Notes: generated by a model not told the origin, from the letters alone. Shown: positions 16,587 through 28,654, counted from the stretch's first letter. The stretch is DNA of 64,000 bases from Streptomyces sp. BA2 (GCF_009769735.1 NZ_WSRO01000002.1:930001-994000), one strand, 5' to 3'. Numbers and translations are program-made.

Positions 16587-17657
16587 TCATGGAGCGGCGT
16601 TGGTGACTCGGCCGAGGCCCTTGAGGAACTCTCGTTGGCCGTCCAGGAATCCGTCCGCGAAGAGCGAGCGGGGGGAGAAGAGTGCGGTGAGCGTGGTCTT
16701 GAGGACCGACCGCTCGATGTTCTGCTTGAGGAGTGAGTGGGTCGCGTCCGGGTAGCGATCGACCGTCAGTGCGCCGTCCGCTCCCAGCACCTTGCGGTAG
16801 CCGCGCTCCGTGTCGGCCGTGTCGACGTTGACGTCATGGCCCGCGAGCGCCAGCAGCACCGGTACGCCGCGCAGGGAGCGGAGGTCTCGCGTCGCGTCCG
16901 CGGTGTGGTTCTTGGAGATGAAGCCCCAGCGATCGGCGGTCATGCCGTCCGCGTCGCCGCCCATCGCCGTGACGTACTCCTCGAAGGTCGCACGGCGTTC
17001 GAGGAGTCGGCGGGTGGTGTCGCTCTTGGTGACCTCCACCTTGATGCGGGCCGGCGACGCGCCGTCGGCGCGCAGCTCTGCGAGGAGGTTGTAGCGGCCC
17101 TGCCGGCGCCAGTTGATCGCGGGTGAGACGGCGATGACGAAGCTCACGGAGGTCTTGGCGGCGACCTTCGGCAGGACCCATCCCGCCTGGCTGGCGCCCC
17201 AGAGCCCGATCCGGTCGCCGTCGATATCCGGGCGAGCGCGCGCCCAGGCGATGGCGGCAGCTGTCTCCTCGGCCCGGTCGTCCATGGACTGTGCGAGCCA
17301 GTCGCCGGGGGCGCCCGCGACTCCGGGCTTGTCCCAGGACAGGGAGGCGTACCCGGCCTTGGCGTTCGCTTCCCACATGGGCTTGTAGCCGTCCTCGTGG
17401 GTGGCGTCGACGGGGCCGTCGCCATGGACGTACACGACCAGGCCGTGCCGCTTGCGGCCGTCCTTGGGGGTGGCCAGTACGCCGTTGAGGGTGTGGCCGC
17501 CGTGGCGGATCGAGACTCGCCGCTCGTCCATGTCGTAGGAGTTCTGCCACAGCACCACACCGACGAGGCCTGCCGCCACGACCAGGGTGGTGACGAGTAA
17601 CCATGCGGCTATGCGGAGCCCGCGCCGTCGGGGCTGGATCTTGGGAGACATGGGCAT
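16587..17657 (-). CDS. Membrane-anchored alpha/beta hydrolase
   Basis: A 356-residue protein. A single hydrophobic anchor lies at residues 13-37 (IAAWLLVTTLVVAAGLVGVV) after a basic start, placing the catalytic domain outside the cytoplasm. The nucleophile elbow is LWGASQAGWVLP (Gly-x-Ser-x-Gly), the acid is in AGHDVNVDTAD and the His in YPDATHSLL. VVYVHGDGPVDATHEDGYK provides the oxyanion region. The ATG at 17657 follows GAGGTGG. It is divergent from the GNAT-PaaX operon across a strong dyad and may share its regulator. The substrate is unknown. Confidence 0.85.
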   Translation of the reverse strand: MPMSPKIQPRRRGLRIAAWLLVTTLVVAAGLVGVVLWQNSYDMDERRVSIRHGGHTLNGVLATPKDGRKRHGLVVYVHGDGPVDATHEDGYKPMWEANAKAGYASLSWDKPGVAGAPGDWLAQSMDDRAEETAAAIAWARARPDIDGDRIGLWGASQAGWVLPKVAAKTSVSFVIAVSPAINWRRQGRYNLLAELRADGASPARIKVEVTKSDTTRRLLERRATFEEYVTAMGGDADGMTADRWGFISKNHTADATRDLRSLRGVPVLLALAGHDVNVDTADTERGYRKVLGADGALTVDRYPDATHSLLKQNIERSVLKTTLTALFSPRSLFADGFLDGQREFLKGLGRVTNAAP

Positions 17658-17691
17658 CTGACCACCTCTGCTCGGTTTGCGCGCAGCACTG

Positions 17692-17733
17692 AAACTATCA
17701 GCACTGCCACGATCGTAGGCAAGGTGATAGTTT
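17692..17733. promoter_or_regulatory. Large concentric dyad, candidate PaaX-family operator
   Basis: AAACTATCA and TGATAGTTT are perfect 9-bp inverted repeats separated by 24 bases, and the 8-bp palindrome ACGATCGT sits exactly at the same centre (17709-17716). The element fills the space between the divergent alpha/beta hydrolase and GNAT-PaaX genes. Autoregulation by the PaaX-like protein is inferred. Confidence 0.65.
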
Positions 17734-17769
17734 TGAGTTGAGGTCAGAGACGCGATGAGGAGGCACGGC

Positions 17770-18477
17770 ATGGGACTGGACGCGACAAGCGCCGGCACCG
17801 GGGCGGTAACGGTCCGGCGGGGCGTTCCGGCCGGGGCGGAACAGCGGGCGGCCGAGCTGTACTGGGACGCGTTCGGGCGCAAACTCGGCCCCGCTCTGAA
17901 CCCGCCGGAGAAGGCGGTGCCCTTGATCGTCGCCCACCTCAACACCGATCGCGCGGTGTGCGCGCTGCTGGACGGGCAGCTCGTCGGCCTGGCCGGCTAC
18001 CAGCTCGACGGCCGGGCCCTCACCGGAGGATCGGCCGCCAGCGTGCTGCGCGCGTACGGGCACCTGCGAGGACTGCACCGAGTCCTGCTCCTCGCCCTGT
18101 TCGAACGCCACCCGGCCCCCGGCCAGCTCGTCATGGACGGCATAGCCGTGGACCCGGGCATGCGCGGCCGCGGCGTCGGCAGCCTGCTGCTCGAGGAAGT
18201 CGCCGCCGTGGCGGCGGAGCAGGACTGCCGGGAGATCAGACTGGACGTGATCGACACCAATCCGCGGGCCAGGGCCCTGTACGAGCGGCGCGGCTTCGCG
18301 CCCGTGCGGACCGAGCGGACGCCCTACCTGCGCGGCCTGATGGGGTTCGGCGCGGTGACCACCATGCGCCGCGCCGTCGGAACGGGAGGAACGCATGGAC
18401 CACATGGACCGGACGGACCGCACGGACCGCACGGACCGCACGGACCGCACGGAGAGAAAGGTATGACAGAGCTGTGA
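17770..18477 (+). CDS. GNAT family N-acetyltransferase with collagen-like tail
   Basis: A 235-residue protein preceded by GAGGAGG. The GNAT core has the acetyl-CoA loop [18 protein letters not shown] near residue 135, followed by [21 protein letters not shown]. The last 30 residues are an odd Gly-Pro-His repeat encoded by a 9-bp DNA array, not part of the GNAT fold. The stop overlaps the GTG of the PaaX-like gene (GTGA), so the two are co-translated. The acetyl acceptor is unknown. Confidence 0.9.
   Translation: MGLDATSAGTGAVTVRRGVPAGAEQRAAELYWDAFGRKLGPALNPPEKAVPLIVAHLNTDRAVCALLDGQLVGLAGYQLDGRALTGGSAASVLRAYGHLRGLHRVLLLALFERHPAPGQLVMDGIAVDPGMRGRGVGSLLLEEVAAVAAEQDCREIRLDVIDTNPRARALYERRGFAPVRTERTPYLRGLMGFGAVTTMRRAVGTGGTHGPHGPDGPHGPHGPHGPHGEKGMTEL
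18394..18452. repeat. 9-bp tandem array (CACGGACCG type, six to seven units)
   Basis: Units of CACGGACCG, with CATGGACCA and GACGGACCG variants, encode a His-Gly-Pro tail on the acetyltransferase and lie immediately before the PaaX start region. Confidence 0.9.
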
Positions 18478-19358
18478 GCGCCGAGCCGGATCACGTCGAG
18501 ATCCCCACCCGCATGCTCGTCCACGCGCTGATCCGCGAGGACGGAACCGTCGCGGCGGACGAGCTATACACCGTCGCCAACACCCTGGGCATGAGCGACC
18601 AGCAGGTGCGGCTGTGCGTCAAACGCCTCGTGGCCGAAGGACGGTTCACCCATGAGGGCCGAGGCCGCAAGGCGCGGCTGCACGCGACCGAGGACACCAC
18701 GCGTGCCCTCGCCCCCAACGCGGACTTCCTCCGGCACGCATTCCACCAGGACGCCGGCCTCGCGCCCTGGGACGGGGTATGGCACCTGGTCGCTTTCGCG
18801 GTGCCCGAGTCGGCGCGCACGGCCCGGGACTCCCTGCGTGAGACGCTCGTCCACCTCGGCGGCGCCCCGCTCCAGGGCGGACTGTACGTCTGCGCCAACA
18901 CCTGGGAGCCGTACGTCGAAGAAGCGGCCCACCGTCTGGGCGCCCACGACGCGCTCACCCTCCTCACCACGACGGACCTGCGCAGGGGCGAGACCCAGGA
19001 GCCCGCCGAACTCGCCCGCCGTCTGTGGCCCCTGCAAGAGATCGCCGACCGCTACCACCGCCTCAGCCGCATCGCACAGCCCCGCCTCGCCCTGCTCACG
19101 GGGGCTACCGAACTCTCACCCCCCGCGCTCCTCACCATCGCGGTCGAACTGGCCGCGGAGCTCACGCGCGCCATCGAGCCCGACCCCCTGCTGCCGCCCC
19201 AGCTCCTGCCGCAGCCCTGGCCCGGCACCCAGGCCCGGGAGCTCATCGCCCGGTGCTGGGCGGCCCTGCACGAACGAGAACAGGGTGAATCGCGCCCGGC
19301 TCTCTTCCGCCTCTACGCCGACATCACCCGGGAAGCGGCAGAGCGGACCGCGCGCTGA
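18474..19358 (+). CDS. PaaX-family transcriptional regulator
   Basis: A 294-residue regulator. The N-terminal winged helix ([16 protein letters not shown], then [19 protein letters not shown]) is followed by a central PaaX domain ([36 protein letters not shown]) and a C-terminal PaaX_C region ending [17 protein letters not shown]. The length matches the family. The GTG overlaps the GNAT stop. PaaX proteins repress aromatic-acid (phenylacetyl-CoA) genes; none of those is adjacent, so here it more likely controls the acetyltransferase and the divergent hydrolase through the dyad at 17692-17733. Confidence 0.88.
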   Translation: MSAEPDHVEIPTRMLVHALIREDGTVAADELYTVANTLGMSDQQVRLCVKRLVAEGRFTHEGRGRKARLHATEDTTRALAPNADFLRHAFHQDAGLAPWDGVWHLVAFAVPESARTARDSLRETLVHLGGAPLQGGLYVCANTWEPYVEEAAHRLGAHDALTLLTTTDLRRGETQEPAELARRLWPLQEIADRYHRLSRIAQPRLALLTGATELSPPALLTIAVELAAELTRAIEPDPLLPPQLLPQPWPGTQARELIARCWAALHEREQGESRPALFRLYADITREAAERTAR

Positions 19359-19485
19359 GGACGGCACAGACGGGCGGGCCCAGTGGGCCCGGTGGGCCGG
19401 GTGCGGGCGACAAGGGTGAACTGCTGGGTCAGAATTGTTCAGAGGAAGACTTCCATCCGCCCCCGCCCGTGTCAGGGGGTCTCCC

Positions 19486-20478
19486 GTGCTCGATGTGCCG
19501 TTCTGGCTCTGGGCGACGTTCGCCGTCACCGTGGTCGTGTCGCTGGCCATTGACCTGCTGGCGCACCGGGAGGCGCATGTCATCGGGTTCAAGGAAGCAG
19601 CCGCGTGGAGCGGCGTGTGGATCGGCCTCGCCCTCGTCTTCGGAGCGGTCGTCTTCCTCGTACTCGGCACGACTCCGGGAGTCGAGTACACCACCGCGTG
19701 GCTGCTGGAGAAGAGCCTGTCGGTCGACAATCTGTTCGTCTTCGCGCTGATCTTCGCCTACTTCAAGGTGCCTCGCGCCTACCAGCATCGTGTGCTGTTC
19801 TTCGGCGTCATGGGCGCGTTGGTGTTCCGAGGGATCTTCCTGGCCGCCGGCGTGGCCGTGGTCAGCCGGTTCACCGCGGTGCTCTTCGCCTTTGCGGCCG
19901 TCCTCTTCTACAGCACCTACAAGATCCTCAAAGGGGAAGAGGAAAGCTTCGACCCGGGCAAGAGCTTCGCCGTTCGGCTGCTGCGCAAGGTAATGCCGGT
20001 CAGGGACGAGTACGCCGGAATGAAGTTCTTCGTGAGAGAGGCCGGCAAGCGCGTCGCCACTCCTCTGCTCGCGGTCGTCGCCGCGATCGAGGCAGCCGAC
20101 CTGATCTTCGCCGTGGACAGTGTGCCCGCCGTCCTCGCGGTCAGCGACGAGGCCTTCATCGTCTACACCAGCAACGCGTTCGCCATCCTTGGCCTGCGGG
20201 CGCTGTACTTCCTGCTCGCCGGCCTTCTGGATCGGTTCCACTACCTCAGCAAGGGCCTCGCGCTGATCCTCTCCTTCATCGGCGTGAAGCTGATCCTTCA
20301 GGCGTCCCACAAACTGATCAGCAGCAGCATCCCGGAGATCCCGTCACCGATCAGCCTCGCGGTGATCGTCACCGTCCTTGCGGCGGCCGTCACGCTGAGC
20401 ATTCGACGCCCCGTCCCGGCACCGGAGCCGCGGAGCGACCCACCCCAGGAGGAGGACCGGGACACTCCACCTTCGTAA
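19486..20478 (+). CDS. TerC/Alx family integral membrane protein
   Basis: A 330-residue polytopic protein with about nine hydrophobic segments. Family motifs are LEKSLSVDNLFVFALIF in the third helix region and AAIEAADLIFAVDSVPAVLA, with the conserved acidic pair. FIGVKLIL follows near the end. The C-terminal 30 residues are hydrophilic and Pro/Glu-rich. The GTG at 19486 follows an AGGGGG site. TerC/Alx proteins are metal (Mn2+) exporters or tellurite-resistance factors. A zinc-ribbon microprotein gene starts about 40 bases downstream. Confidence 0.93.
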   Translation: MLDVPFWLWATFAVTVVVSLAIDLLAHREAHVIGFKEAAAWSGVWIGLALVFGAVVFLVLGTTPGVEYTTAWLLEKSLSVDNLFVFALIFAYFKVPRAYQHRVLFFGVMGALVFRGIFLAAGVAVVSRFTAVLFAFAAVLFYSTYKILKGEEESFDPGKSFAVRLLRKVMPVRDEYAGMKFFVREAGKRVATPLLAVVAAIEAADLIFAVDSVPAVLAVSDEAFIVYTSNAFAILGLRALYFLLAGLLDRFHYLSKGLALILSFIGVKLILQASHKLISSSIPEIPSPISLAVIVTVLAAAVTLSIRRPVPAPEPRSDPPQEEDRDTPPS

Positions 20479-20519
20479 AATTCTGCCCATTTTCTTGCAA
20501 ATCACCTTATTCTGGTCAT

Positions 20520-20726
20520 ATGCGCAGCGACGAGCATGCAAAGACACCGCAGGCCGCGGATGGCGTCTGCCCCGCCTGCCACAATCCCGTGCCCGCGGAA
20601 GTCACGCGGCACAAGACGATGGGGATCTACGTCCCCCAGTGGAAGCCGGGTTCCTGCCACAACCCGAGCTGTCCGAAGAACCAGCAAGAGGAGAGCAGCC
20701 AGAGCAGCAGCACTGCTAAGCCGTAA
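20520..20726 (+). CDS. Small zinc-ribbon protein
   Basis: A 68-residue protein with four cysteines in a ribbon arrangement, VCPACHNPVP and later SCHNPSCPK, separated by about 27 residues. The tail is Ser/Gln-rich. The ATG lies in an unusually AT-rich stretch for this genome (20476-20520), which may be a promoter with a very short leader. No family name is recognised. Proximity to terC may mean a metal-linked role, but that is inference. Confidence 0.6.
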   Translation: MRSDEHAKTPQAADGVCPACHNPVPAEVTRHKTMGIYVPQWKPGSCHNPSCPKNQQEESSQSSSTAKP

Positions 20727-20767
20727 CAGGGACGCACTGGACTCCGGATTTCGCCAGAGTGAGCTCC

Positions 20768-21577
20768 TCAGTTCCCCTCGGTTTCGAACGTGCGCAGCAA
20801 ATCGGCGGCGACGCTCACGGCAATGGTCGCGGGTTCCTTCCCGGTGATGTCCGCGAGGCCGATCGGGGTCTTGATGCGATCGATGGTGGCCTCGTCGTGT
20901 CCGCCCTCGGTGGCGAGGCGTTTACGGAAGCGCGCCCACTTGGCCGCCGAGCCGATCAGCCCGATGGAGCCGAGATGGGTCGTGCGCAGGGCGGCGTCGC
21001 ACAGCGCGGCGTCCTCGGCATGGTCATGGGTCATGATCAGGACGTGGGTGCCGCGCGGCAACTCCGCGAGGACCTCCTCGGGCAGCAGCGGCGTGTGATG
21101 CACGTGCACCTGGCCCACCGCGTCCGCCAGCGCACCCAGCCGCCGCTCGGTGAGGAGGTCGGCACGGCTGTCGACCAGGTGGAGGTCGAGGTCCTGGCGT
21201 GCCAGGATGCGCGCCAGTTCGAGGCCGACGTGCCCGACGCCGAAGATCGCCACCGCCCGTACCACCGCCAGTGGTTCGAGCAGCACCGAGACCGTGCCGC
21301 CGCAGCACTGCACGCCGTGCTGGTTGGTCACCTTGTCGTTCAGGGCGAAATCGATCAGCTCCGGATCCGGCTTGGACGCGATGATCATCTCCCGGGCCCG
21401 GTCGATCGCGACGGCCTCGACATTGCCGCCACCGATCGAGCCCCACGTCTCGGTCTGCCCCACGACGAGTTTCGCTCCGGCGTCACGCGGGGCATGGCCG
21501 CGCACGGTCGCGACGGTCACGAGCACCCCGGCCTCCCGGCGTGCTCGTAGCCGCGCGACCGCGGCGACCCACGTCAT
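20768..21577 (-). CDS. xdhC: XdhC family protein (xanthine dehydrogenase molybdenum-cofactor maturation)
   Basis: A 269-residue protein with the XdhC/CoxI N-terminal domain (VLVTVATVRGHAPRDAGAK, WGSIGGGNVEA, QCCGGTVSVLLEP) and a Rossmann C-terminal domain (VAIFGVGHVGLELARIL, HLGSIGLIGS). The family binds and inserts sulfurated molybdenum cofactor. The ATG at 21577 is preferred because homologues begin MTWV; a GTG at 21586 would overlap xdhB by eight bases. It is the third gene of a tight xdhA-xdhB-xdhC operon. Confidence 0.92.
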   Translation of the reverse strand: MTWVAAVARLRARREAGVLVTVATVRGHAPRDAGAKLVVGQTETWGSIGGGNVEAVAIDRAREMIIASKPDPELIDFALNDKVTNQHGVQCCGGTVSVLLEPLAVVRAVAIFGVGHVGLELARILARQDLDLHLVDSRADLLTERRLGALADAVGQVHVHHTPLLPEEVLAELPRGTHVLIMTHDHAEDAALCDAALRTTHLGSIGLIGSAAKWARFRKRLATEGGHDEATIDRIKTPIGLADITGKEPATIAVSVAADLLRTFETEGN

Positions 21578-21578
21578 G

Positions 21579-24001
<2,423 letters not shown>

Positions 24002-24005
<4 letters not shown>

Positions 24006-25483
24006 GAGGAAACCGCCTCGGTGGTCTGCGCGTACAGCTTCAGGAGGCTCTGGCCGAGCATCGCGGAACGGTAGAGGGAGCTGGCGCGATGATCGCTCAT
24101 CGGTGTGCCCTCGCCCCGCAGCACCCGGGCAGCGGCCTCGACGGTCTCCGTCGCCCACGGCTTGCCCTCCAGGGCCGCCTCGGTGACGAGGGAACGGATC
24201 GGGGTGGCGGCCACGCCGCCCAGACCGATCCGTGCCTTGCGGACGATTCCGTCCTCGATGTCGAGAGCGAAGGCGACCGCCACGCTGGAGATGTCGTCGA
24301 AGCGACGCTTGGCGATCTTGTGGAAGCCCACGACCGGCGACAGCGGCAGCGGGACGCGCACCGCCCGGATCAACTCGCCGGGGCGGCGCACGCTCTGCCG
24401 GTAGCCGGTGAAGTAGTCGGACAGGGGGACCTCGCGCTCGCCGTCGGCATCGGCGAGCAGCACCGACGCCTCCAGCGCGAGCAGCACCGGCGGGCTGTCA
24501 CCGATCGGGGAGCCGGTACCGAGATTGCCGCCGAGGGTCGCGCTGTTGCGAATGAGCCGGGACGCGAACTGCGGGAACAGCTCTGCCAGCAGCGGGACTT
24601 CGCCGTTCAGACGGCGTTCGATCTCGGTGAGCGTCAGCGCGGCCCCGATCTCGATGTGGCCGGATTCGACCCGCAGTTCCCGCAGTTCGGGCAGCCGGTC
24701 GACAGCGATCACGCAATTCTCCCGCCGGGAACGGATGTTCACCTCCACGCCCCAGTCGGTGCTTCCGGCGACCACCGCCGCGTCGGGCCGTTCGCGCAGA
24801 AGTTGCAGCACTTCCGCCAGGGTGCTCGGCCGCAGGAACGTCGTGTCGCCCTGGGTGTATTCGGTGGCGACCGGTGCGGGCGGGGATTGCTCGCGGCGCC
24901 GCGCAAGGCGGTCCTCGTCGGTGGGCGTACCAACGGCGAACGCGGCATCGCGAATCGGTCGATAGCCGGTGCAGCGGCACAGGTTTCCGCTCAGCGCGTG
25001 CAGATCGAAGCCGTTCGGGCCGTGCTCGGCGTCAGTGCTTTGAGTCGAGGCGGTGCTGTCGGCCGGTTCCGCGTGCGCGCAGCGGTCAGGCCGGTAGTAC
25101 TCAGCGGCCATGCTGCAGATGAATCCCGGTGTGCAGTAACCGCATTGGGAACCTCCGCGGACCGCCATCTCCTCCTGCACCGGGTGCAGCGTGGGCGGCG
25201 TGCCGGGCTCGCCTGCGGTGGCGAGGCCTTCGGCGGTGATGATCTCCTGACCGTCGAGGGCAGCGGCCGGGACCAGGCAGGCGTTGACCGCCACCCAGTC
25301 GGTGGGCTTGTTCACCCCGGGACGGGCCACCAGGACCGAACACGCGCCGCATTCACCTTCGGCACAGCCCTCCTTGGTGCCGGTGAGACCACGCTCGCGC
25401 AGAAAGTCCAGCGTTGTGGTGTGGGGTGCAGCCGGTGAAATCGGTGCTTCTTTCCCGTTGACTGTGATCCGCGCCGCTACCAT
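24002..25483 (-). CDS. xdhA: Xanthine dehydrogenase FeS/FAD small subunit
   Basis: A 493-residue fused subunit. Residues 1-75 form the plant-type 2Fe-2S ferredoxin domain (KEGCAEGECGACSV). Residues 80-190 form the second 2Fe-2S helical domain (SQCGYCTPGFI and LCRCTGYRPI), with a low-complexity Ser/Thr/Ala insert of about 20 residues between the cysteine pairs. Residues 220-490 are the FAD domain (VVAGSTDWGVEVN, TLGGNLGTGSPIGD). It passes electrons from the molybdenum subunit to NAD+. It is the first gene of the operon, and the 705-base upstream gap probably holds its promoter. Confidence 0.94.
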
Positions 25484-26188
25484 GCCAGGCCTTCTTTTCG
25501 GTACGCGATGGGTCGATTCTTCATGTTCGCCAATTTCAGGCAGCTTTCTGTGCTCAGAGGTGCCAGTGAGAGAAGCGGGCGCAAAACGGCACGCAACAGT
25601 TACGTGCCAGGAGGTGGTGACGAGAGGTGGTGACGGGAAACCCGGAATGTGCCACGGACGTGCGGGCGCACATGTGCCACGGACAGGCGACGGGCACATC
25701 AGAACGGCGGGCTCAGCAGCCGTTCGGAGCGGCGGGCTCAGCAGCCCGTTCGGAACGGCGGGTTCTGCGGCCCGTTCGGAACGGCGGGCTCAGCAGCCGT
25801 GCGCGATCCGACCCGGAACCCAGACCGTGCGCTGGGCGAGGCGACCAAGATCAGAGCTGGTGTTCATCCGCTGGTCGCCCCCTTTCGGTCGTGACAGGTC
25901 GACAGCCACCGCAAACTAATGGCTGCGGCGACCAAGGTCAAGAGGTCGGCCTCCCGCCGGGAGGCGAATACGGGCCTGCGCAAGCAGCGCGACTACGCGG
26001 CGAAGTGGTCCGAAAGGCGGATGCCGACGTCCAGGAGTGGCTGCGGAACATCGGCACGCCCCGCGGCTGAACCCCGGCACGACACGGCCTGTCGCGCCGC
26101 CGCGATTCCGTTGAGTGGGTGTACCGCGGTTGTGCCTGCCCCGAGGACAGCGGATTCTGTAGGGGATGAACGGGGCTGGTGTGGTGCC
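25484..26188. other. Intergenic region between xdhA and the phosphatase gene
   Basis: No confident gene is seen. Short plus-strand frames near 25918-26070, one ending EWLRNIGTPRG, have some coding character but no consistent start. The region contains several direct repeats (25611-25798) and must include the divergent promoters of xdhA and the SpoIIE phosphatase. Confidence 0.5.
25611..25798. repeat. Nested tandem repeats of 13, 25 and 26 bp
   Basis: GAGGTGGTGACG repeats with period 13 at 25611-25636. ATGTGCCACGGAC occurs at 25647 and 25672 (period 25). A 25-26 bp unit built on AACGGCGGGCTCAGCAGCC plus GTTCGG is repeated nearly four times at 25703-25798. Units touch directly without unique spacers, so this is not a CRISPR. 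Confidence 0.85.
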
Positions 26189-28630
26189 ATGATGGCGTGG
26201 AACGCGGAGCAAGGTGCCGACTTTCGTGGTCCCCTCGATGTCACCAGGGCGGCCACGGCGGTCGTCGACGCCCAGGACACGGTCATCGGGTGGAGCCCCG
26301 CCGCGGAGCGGCTCCTCGGCTACCCGCCGCAGGAGATCGTCGGCCGGCCCCTTGCCACGTTCCTGTCCCCCGGCCCGAAGCCCCCTGTTCTGCCGCTGCC
26401 TCCTGAGTTCCGGGGCAACGAGATCCGTGTCGCCCGGCACCGGGACGGGCATGAGCTGATCGTCGCCACCGCGGTGTGCGCCCTGCCGGGCACCGGCACG
26501 GCGGCGCGCGTCCTCGTCGCGACGGAGCTGAAGGATCTCCAGCAGTGGGAATCCCGGCTGGCCCTGCTGCACGGCCTTGCCACCCAGTCACCCGTCGGCC
26601 TGGGCATCTACGACGACGACCTGCGGCTGACCTGGTGCAACACGGCGTTCGAACGAGAGATCGGACGGCCGTTCGCCGAGTTCCGGGGCCGTCGGGCCGA
26701 TGAGCTGTACTCCGACGGAAAATTCGTGACGAAGGGGCACCCGCCCACGCTCGAAGCGGTCATGCGTCACGTACTGGATACCGGAGAACCGTTCCTGGAC
26801 CTGCACTTCCAGGGCCGGCCCCCCAGCGACCCGGAGACGGTCCACCTCTGGTCCTGCGCCTACTACCGGCTCCAGGACGCCGACGGACGCGTCATCGGAG
26901 TCTGCGAGGACGCGTTCGACATCTCCGATCGCTACAAGGCCCAGCGGCGTCTTGCCCTGCTCGTCGAGGCAGGCCGCGGGATCGGGACCGCCCTCGACGT
27001 GCGGGTCACCGCCGAGAAGATCACCGAGGTGGCGGTACCGGAGTTCGCCACCACGGTGACGGTCGACCTCGCGCAAGGGGTGCTGGAAGGCGAGGTTCCG
27101 GCCACGAGCCGCGCGGCGGCGACGTCTCTGGTGCGGGTCGCCCGCTGCTCGGCCGAGGAGGCCGCGCAGGAGAATCCGGGGCTGGACGCCTCGCCCCCTC
27201 GCCCGGCTCCCCCCGCTCCCCCCGCTTCCCCGGCTCCCCCGGTGAACCATTCACGCGTGGAGTACCCACCTGGTTCGCCGCAGTATCGCAGCCTCTCCTC
27301 GGGCGGGCTCGTGCTCGACGACACGGTCCTGGTCGTGCCGCTGCGGGCCGGGAACAGCACCCTGGGACTCGTCACCTTCATCCGCGACGGCGCCGGTCCG
27401 GCCACCTTCGACGGCGGCGAAGTGGCACTTGCCGACGAGTTGGTCGCCCGTACGGCTGTATCCATCGACAACGCCCGCCGCTTCACCCGTGAGCGCACCG
27501 CCTCGCTCGCCCTCCAGCGCCAGCTGCTGCCGCAGCACGTGCCCGAGCAGTCAGCGGTCGAGCTGGCCCACCGCTACCTGCCCACGGACGACGAGACAGG
27601 GGTCGGCGGCGACTGGTTCGACGTCATCCCCCTGTCCGGCACCCGGGTCGGGCTCGTGGTCGGGGACGTGGTCGGCCACGGTCTGCAGGCGGCCGCCACC
27701 ATGGGTCGACTGCGCACGACCGTACGCGCGTTCGCCCAGATGGACATGGATCCCGTCGAGCTCCTTTCGCGGCTCGACGATCTGGTGGCGCAGTCGGCGG
27801 AGGAGCAGCGCAGCGAGCTGGGAACACCGGATGGGACCTACGCCGATGTGACCACCGGGGCGACCTGTCTCTACGCGGTCTACGACCCGGTCTCCCGGCG
27901 CTGCGTCATGGCCAGGGCCGGTCACCTGCCGCCGGCGGTCGTCGCCGCGGACAGCCGGCCGACCTTCCCCGACCTGCCGGCGGGACCGCCCCTGGGCCTG
28001 GGCGGCCTGCCGTTCGAGTCGATGGAGATCGAGCTGCCGGTGGGCAGCCTGCTTGCTCTCTTCACCGACGGCCTGGTCGAGGCGCGCGACCGCGACATCG
28101 ATCACGGGCTCGACACCTTGGGACGGGTGCTCAGCGACCGGCACGCGTCGCTCGATGAACTCTGCGACCGGGCCGTGGCGGAACTCCTGCCGAGCGGCTC
28201 GACGGCCGACGACACCGCCCTGCTGCTCGTCCGTACCCGCGAACTCGACGCCTCGCAGGTCACCGAATGGGAACTGCCCGCGGAACCCGTCGCCGTGGGC
28301 CGCGCCCGGGATCTGGCGACCCAGCAGCTTCACCGATGGGGGCTGGAGGAGCTGACGTTCGCGACCGAACTCGTCGTCAGCGAGCTGGTGACCAACGCGG
28401 TCCGGTACGCCGAAGGACCGGTCCAAGTACGCCTCATCCGTGACCGCACCCTGCTGTGCGAGGTGGCGGACAGGGGCCACACCTCACCGCACCTGCGCCA
28501 CAGCGGCGAGGACGACGAAGGCGGGCGCGGCCTGTTCATCGTCGCGCAGCTCGTCCAGAGGTGGGGAACGCGCTACACCCCCTCCGGCAAGACCATCTGG
28601 ACCGAACAGGCCTTCCCCACGACGGGGTGA
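26189..28630 (+). CDS. PAS-PAS-GAF-SpoIIE-HATPase serine phosphatase/anti-sigma regulator
   Basis: An 813-residue multidomain signalling protein. PAS1 is at about residues 15-110 (TVIGWSPAAERLLGY), PAS2 at 125-235 (RLTWCNTAFEREIGRP), GAF at 245-430, the PP2C-type SpoIIE phosphatase at 450-660 (GVGGDWFDVIPL, GDVVGHGLQAAA, LALFTDGLVEARD) and an RsbW-like HATPase at 690-812 (ELVTNAVRYA, GGRGLFIV). A Pro/Ala linker from a 9-bp array interrupts GAF at about 339. Such proteins control anti-sigma partner switching by sensing light, redox or ligands. No anti-anti-sigma gene is adjacent. Confidence 0.94.
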   Translation: MMAWNAEQGADFRGPLDVTRAATAVVDAQDTVIGWSPAAERLLGYPPQEIVGRPLATFLSPGPKPPVLPLPPEFRGNEIRVARHRDGHELIVATAVCALPGTGTAARVLVATELKDLQQWESRLALLHGLATQSPVGLGIYDDDLRLTWCNTAFEREIGRPFAEFRGRRADELYSDGKFVTKGHPPTLEAVMRHVLDTGEPFLDLHFQGRPPSDPETVHLWSCAYYRLQDADGRVIGVCEDAFDISDRYKAQRRLALLVEAGRGIGTALDVRVTAEKITEVAVPEFATTVTVDLAQGVLEGEVPATSRAAATSLVRVARCSAEEAAQENPGLDASPPRPAPPAPPASPAPPVNHSRVEYPPGSPQYRSLSSGGLVLDDTVLVVPLRAGNSTLGLVTFIRDGAGPATFDGGEVALADELVARTAVSIDNARRFTRERTASLALQRQLLPQHVPEQSAVELAHRYLPTDDETGVGGDWFDVIPLSGTRVGLVVGDVVGHGLQAAATMGRLRTTVRAFAQMDMDPVELLSRLDDLVAQSAEEQRSELGTPDGTYADVTTGATCLYAVYDPVSRRCVMARAGHLPPAVVAADSRPTFPDLPAGPPLGLGGLPFESMEIELPVGSLLALFTDGLVEARDRDIDHGLDTLGRVLSDRHASLDELCDRAVAELLPSGSTADDTALLLVRTRELDASQVTEWELPAEPVAVGRARDLATQQLHRWGLEELTFATELVVSELVTNAVRYAEGPVQVRLIRDRTLLCEVADRGHTSPHLRHSGEDDEGGRGLFIVAQLVQRWGTRYTPSGKTIWTEQAFPTTG
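27206..27241. repeat. 9-bp tandem array encoding a Pro/Ala linker
   Basis: Four units of the GCTCCCCCC type encode Ala-Pro-Pro repeats inside the GAF region of the SpoIIE phosphatase. Confidence 0.85.
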
Positions 28631-28654
28631 GACGGCCCTTGGCCGTTGAAGCGA

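Noticed and set aside
19359..19485. Possible yybP-ykoY manganese riboswitch before terC
   Set aside because: The leader is only about 125 bases and the conserved loop sequences of that riboswitch were not found.
25703..25798. Possible CRISPR array
   Set aside because: The units are adjacent without unique spacers of constant length and there are no cas genes; it is a plain tandem repeat.
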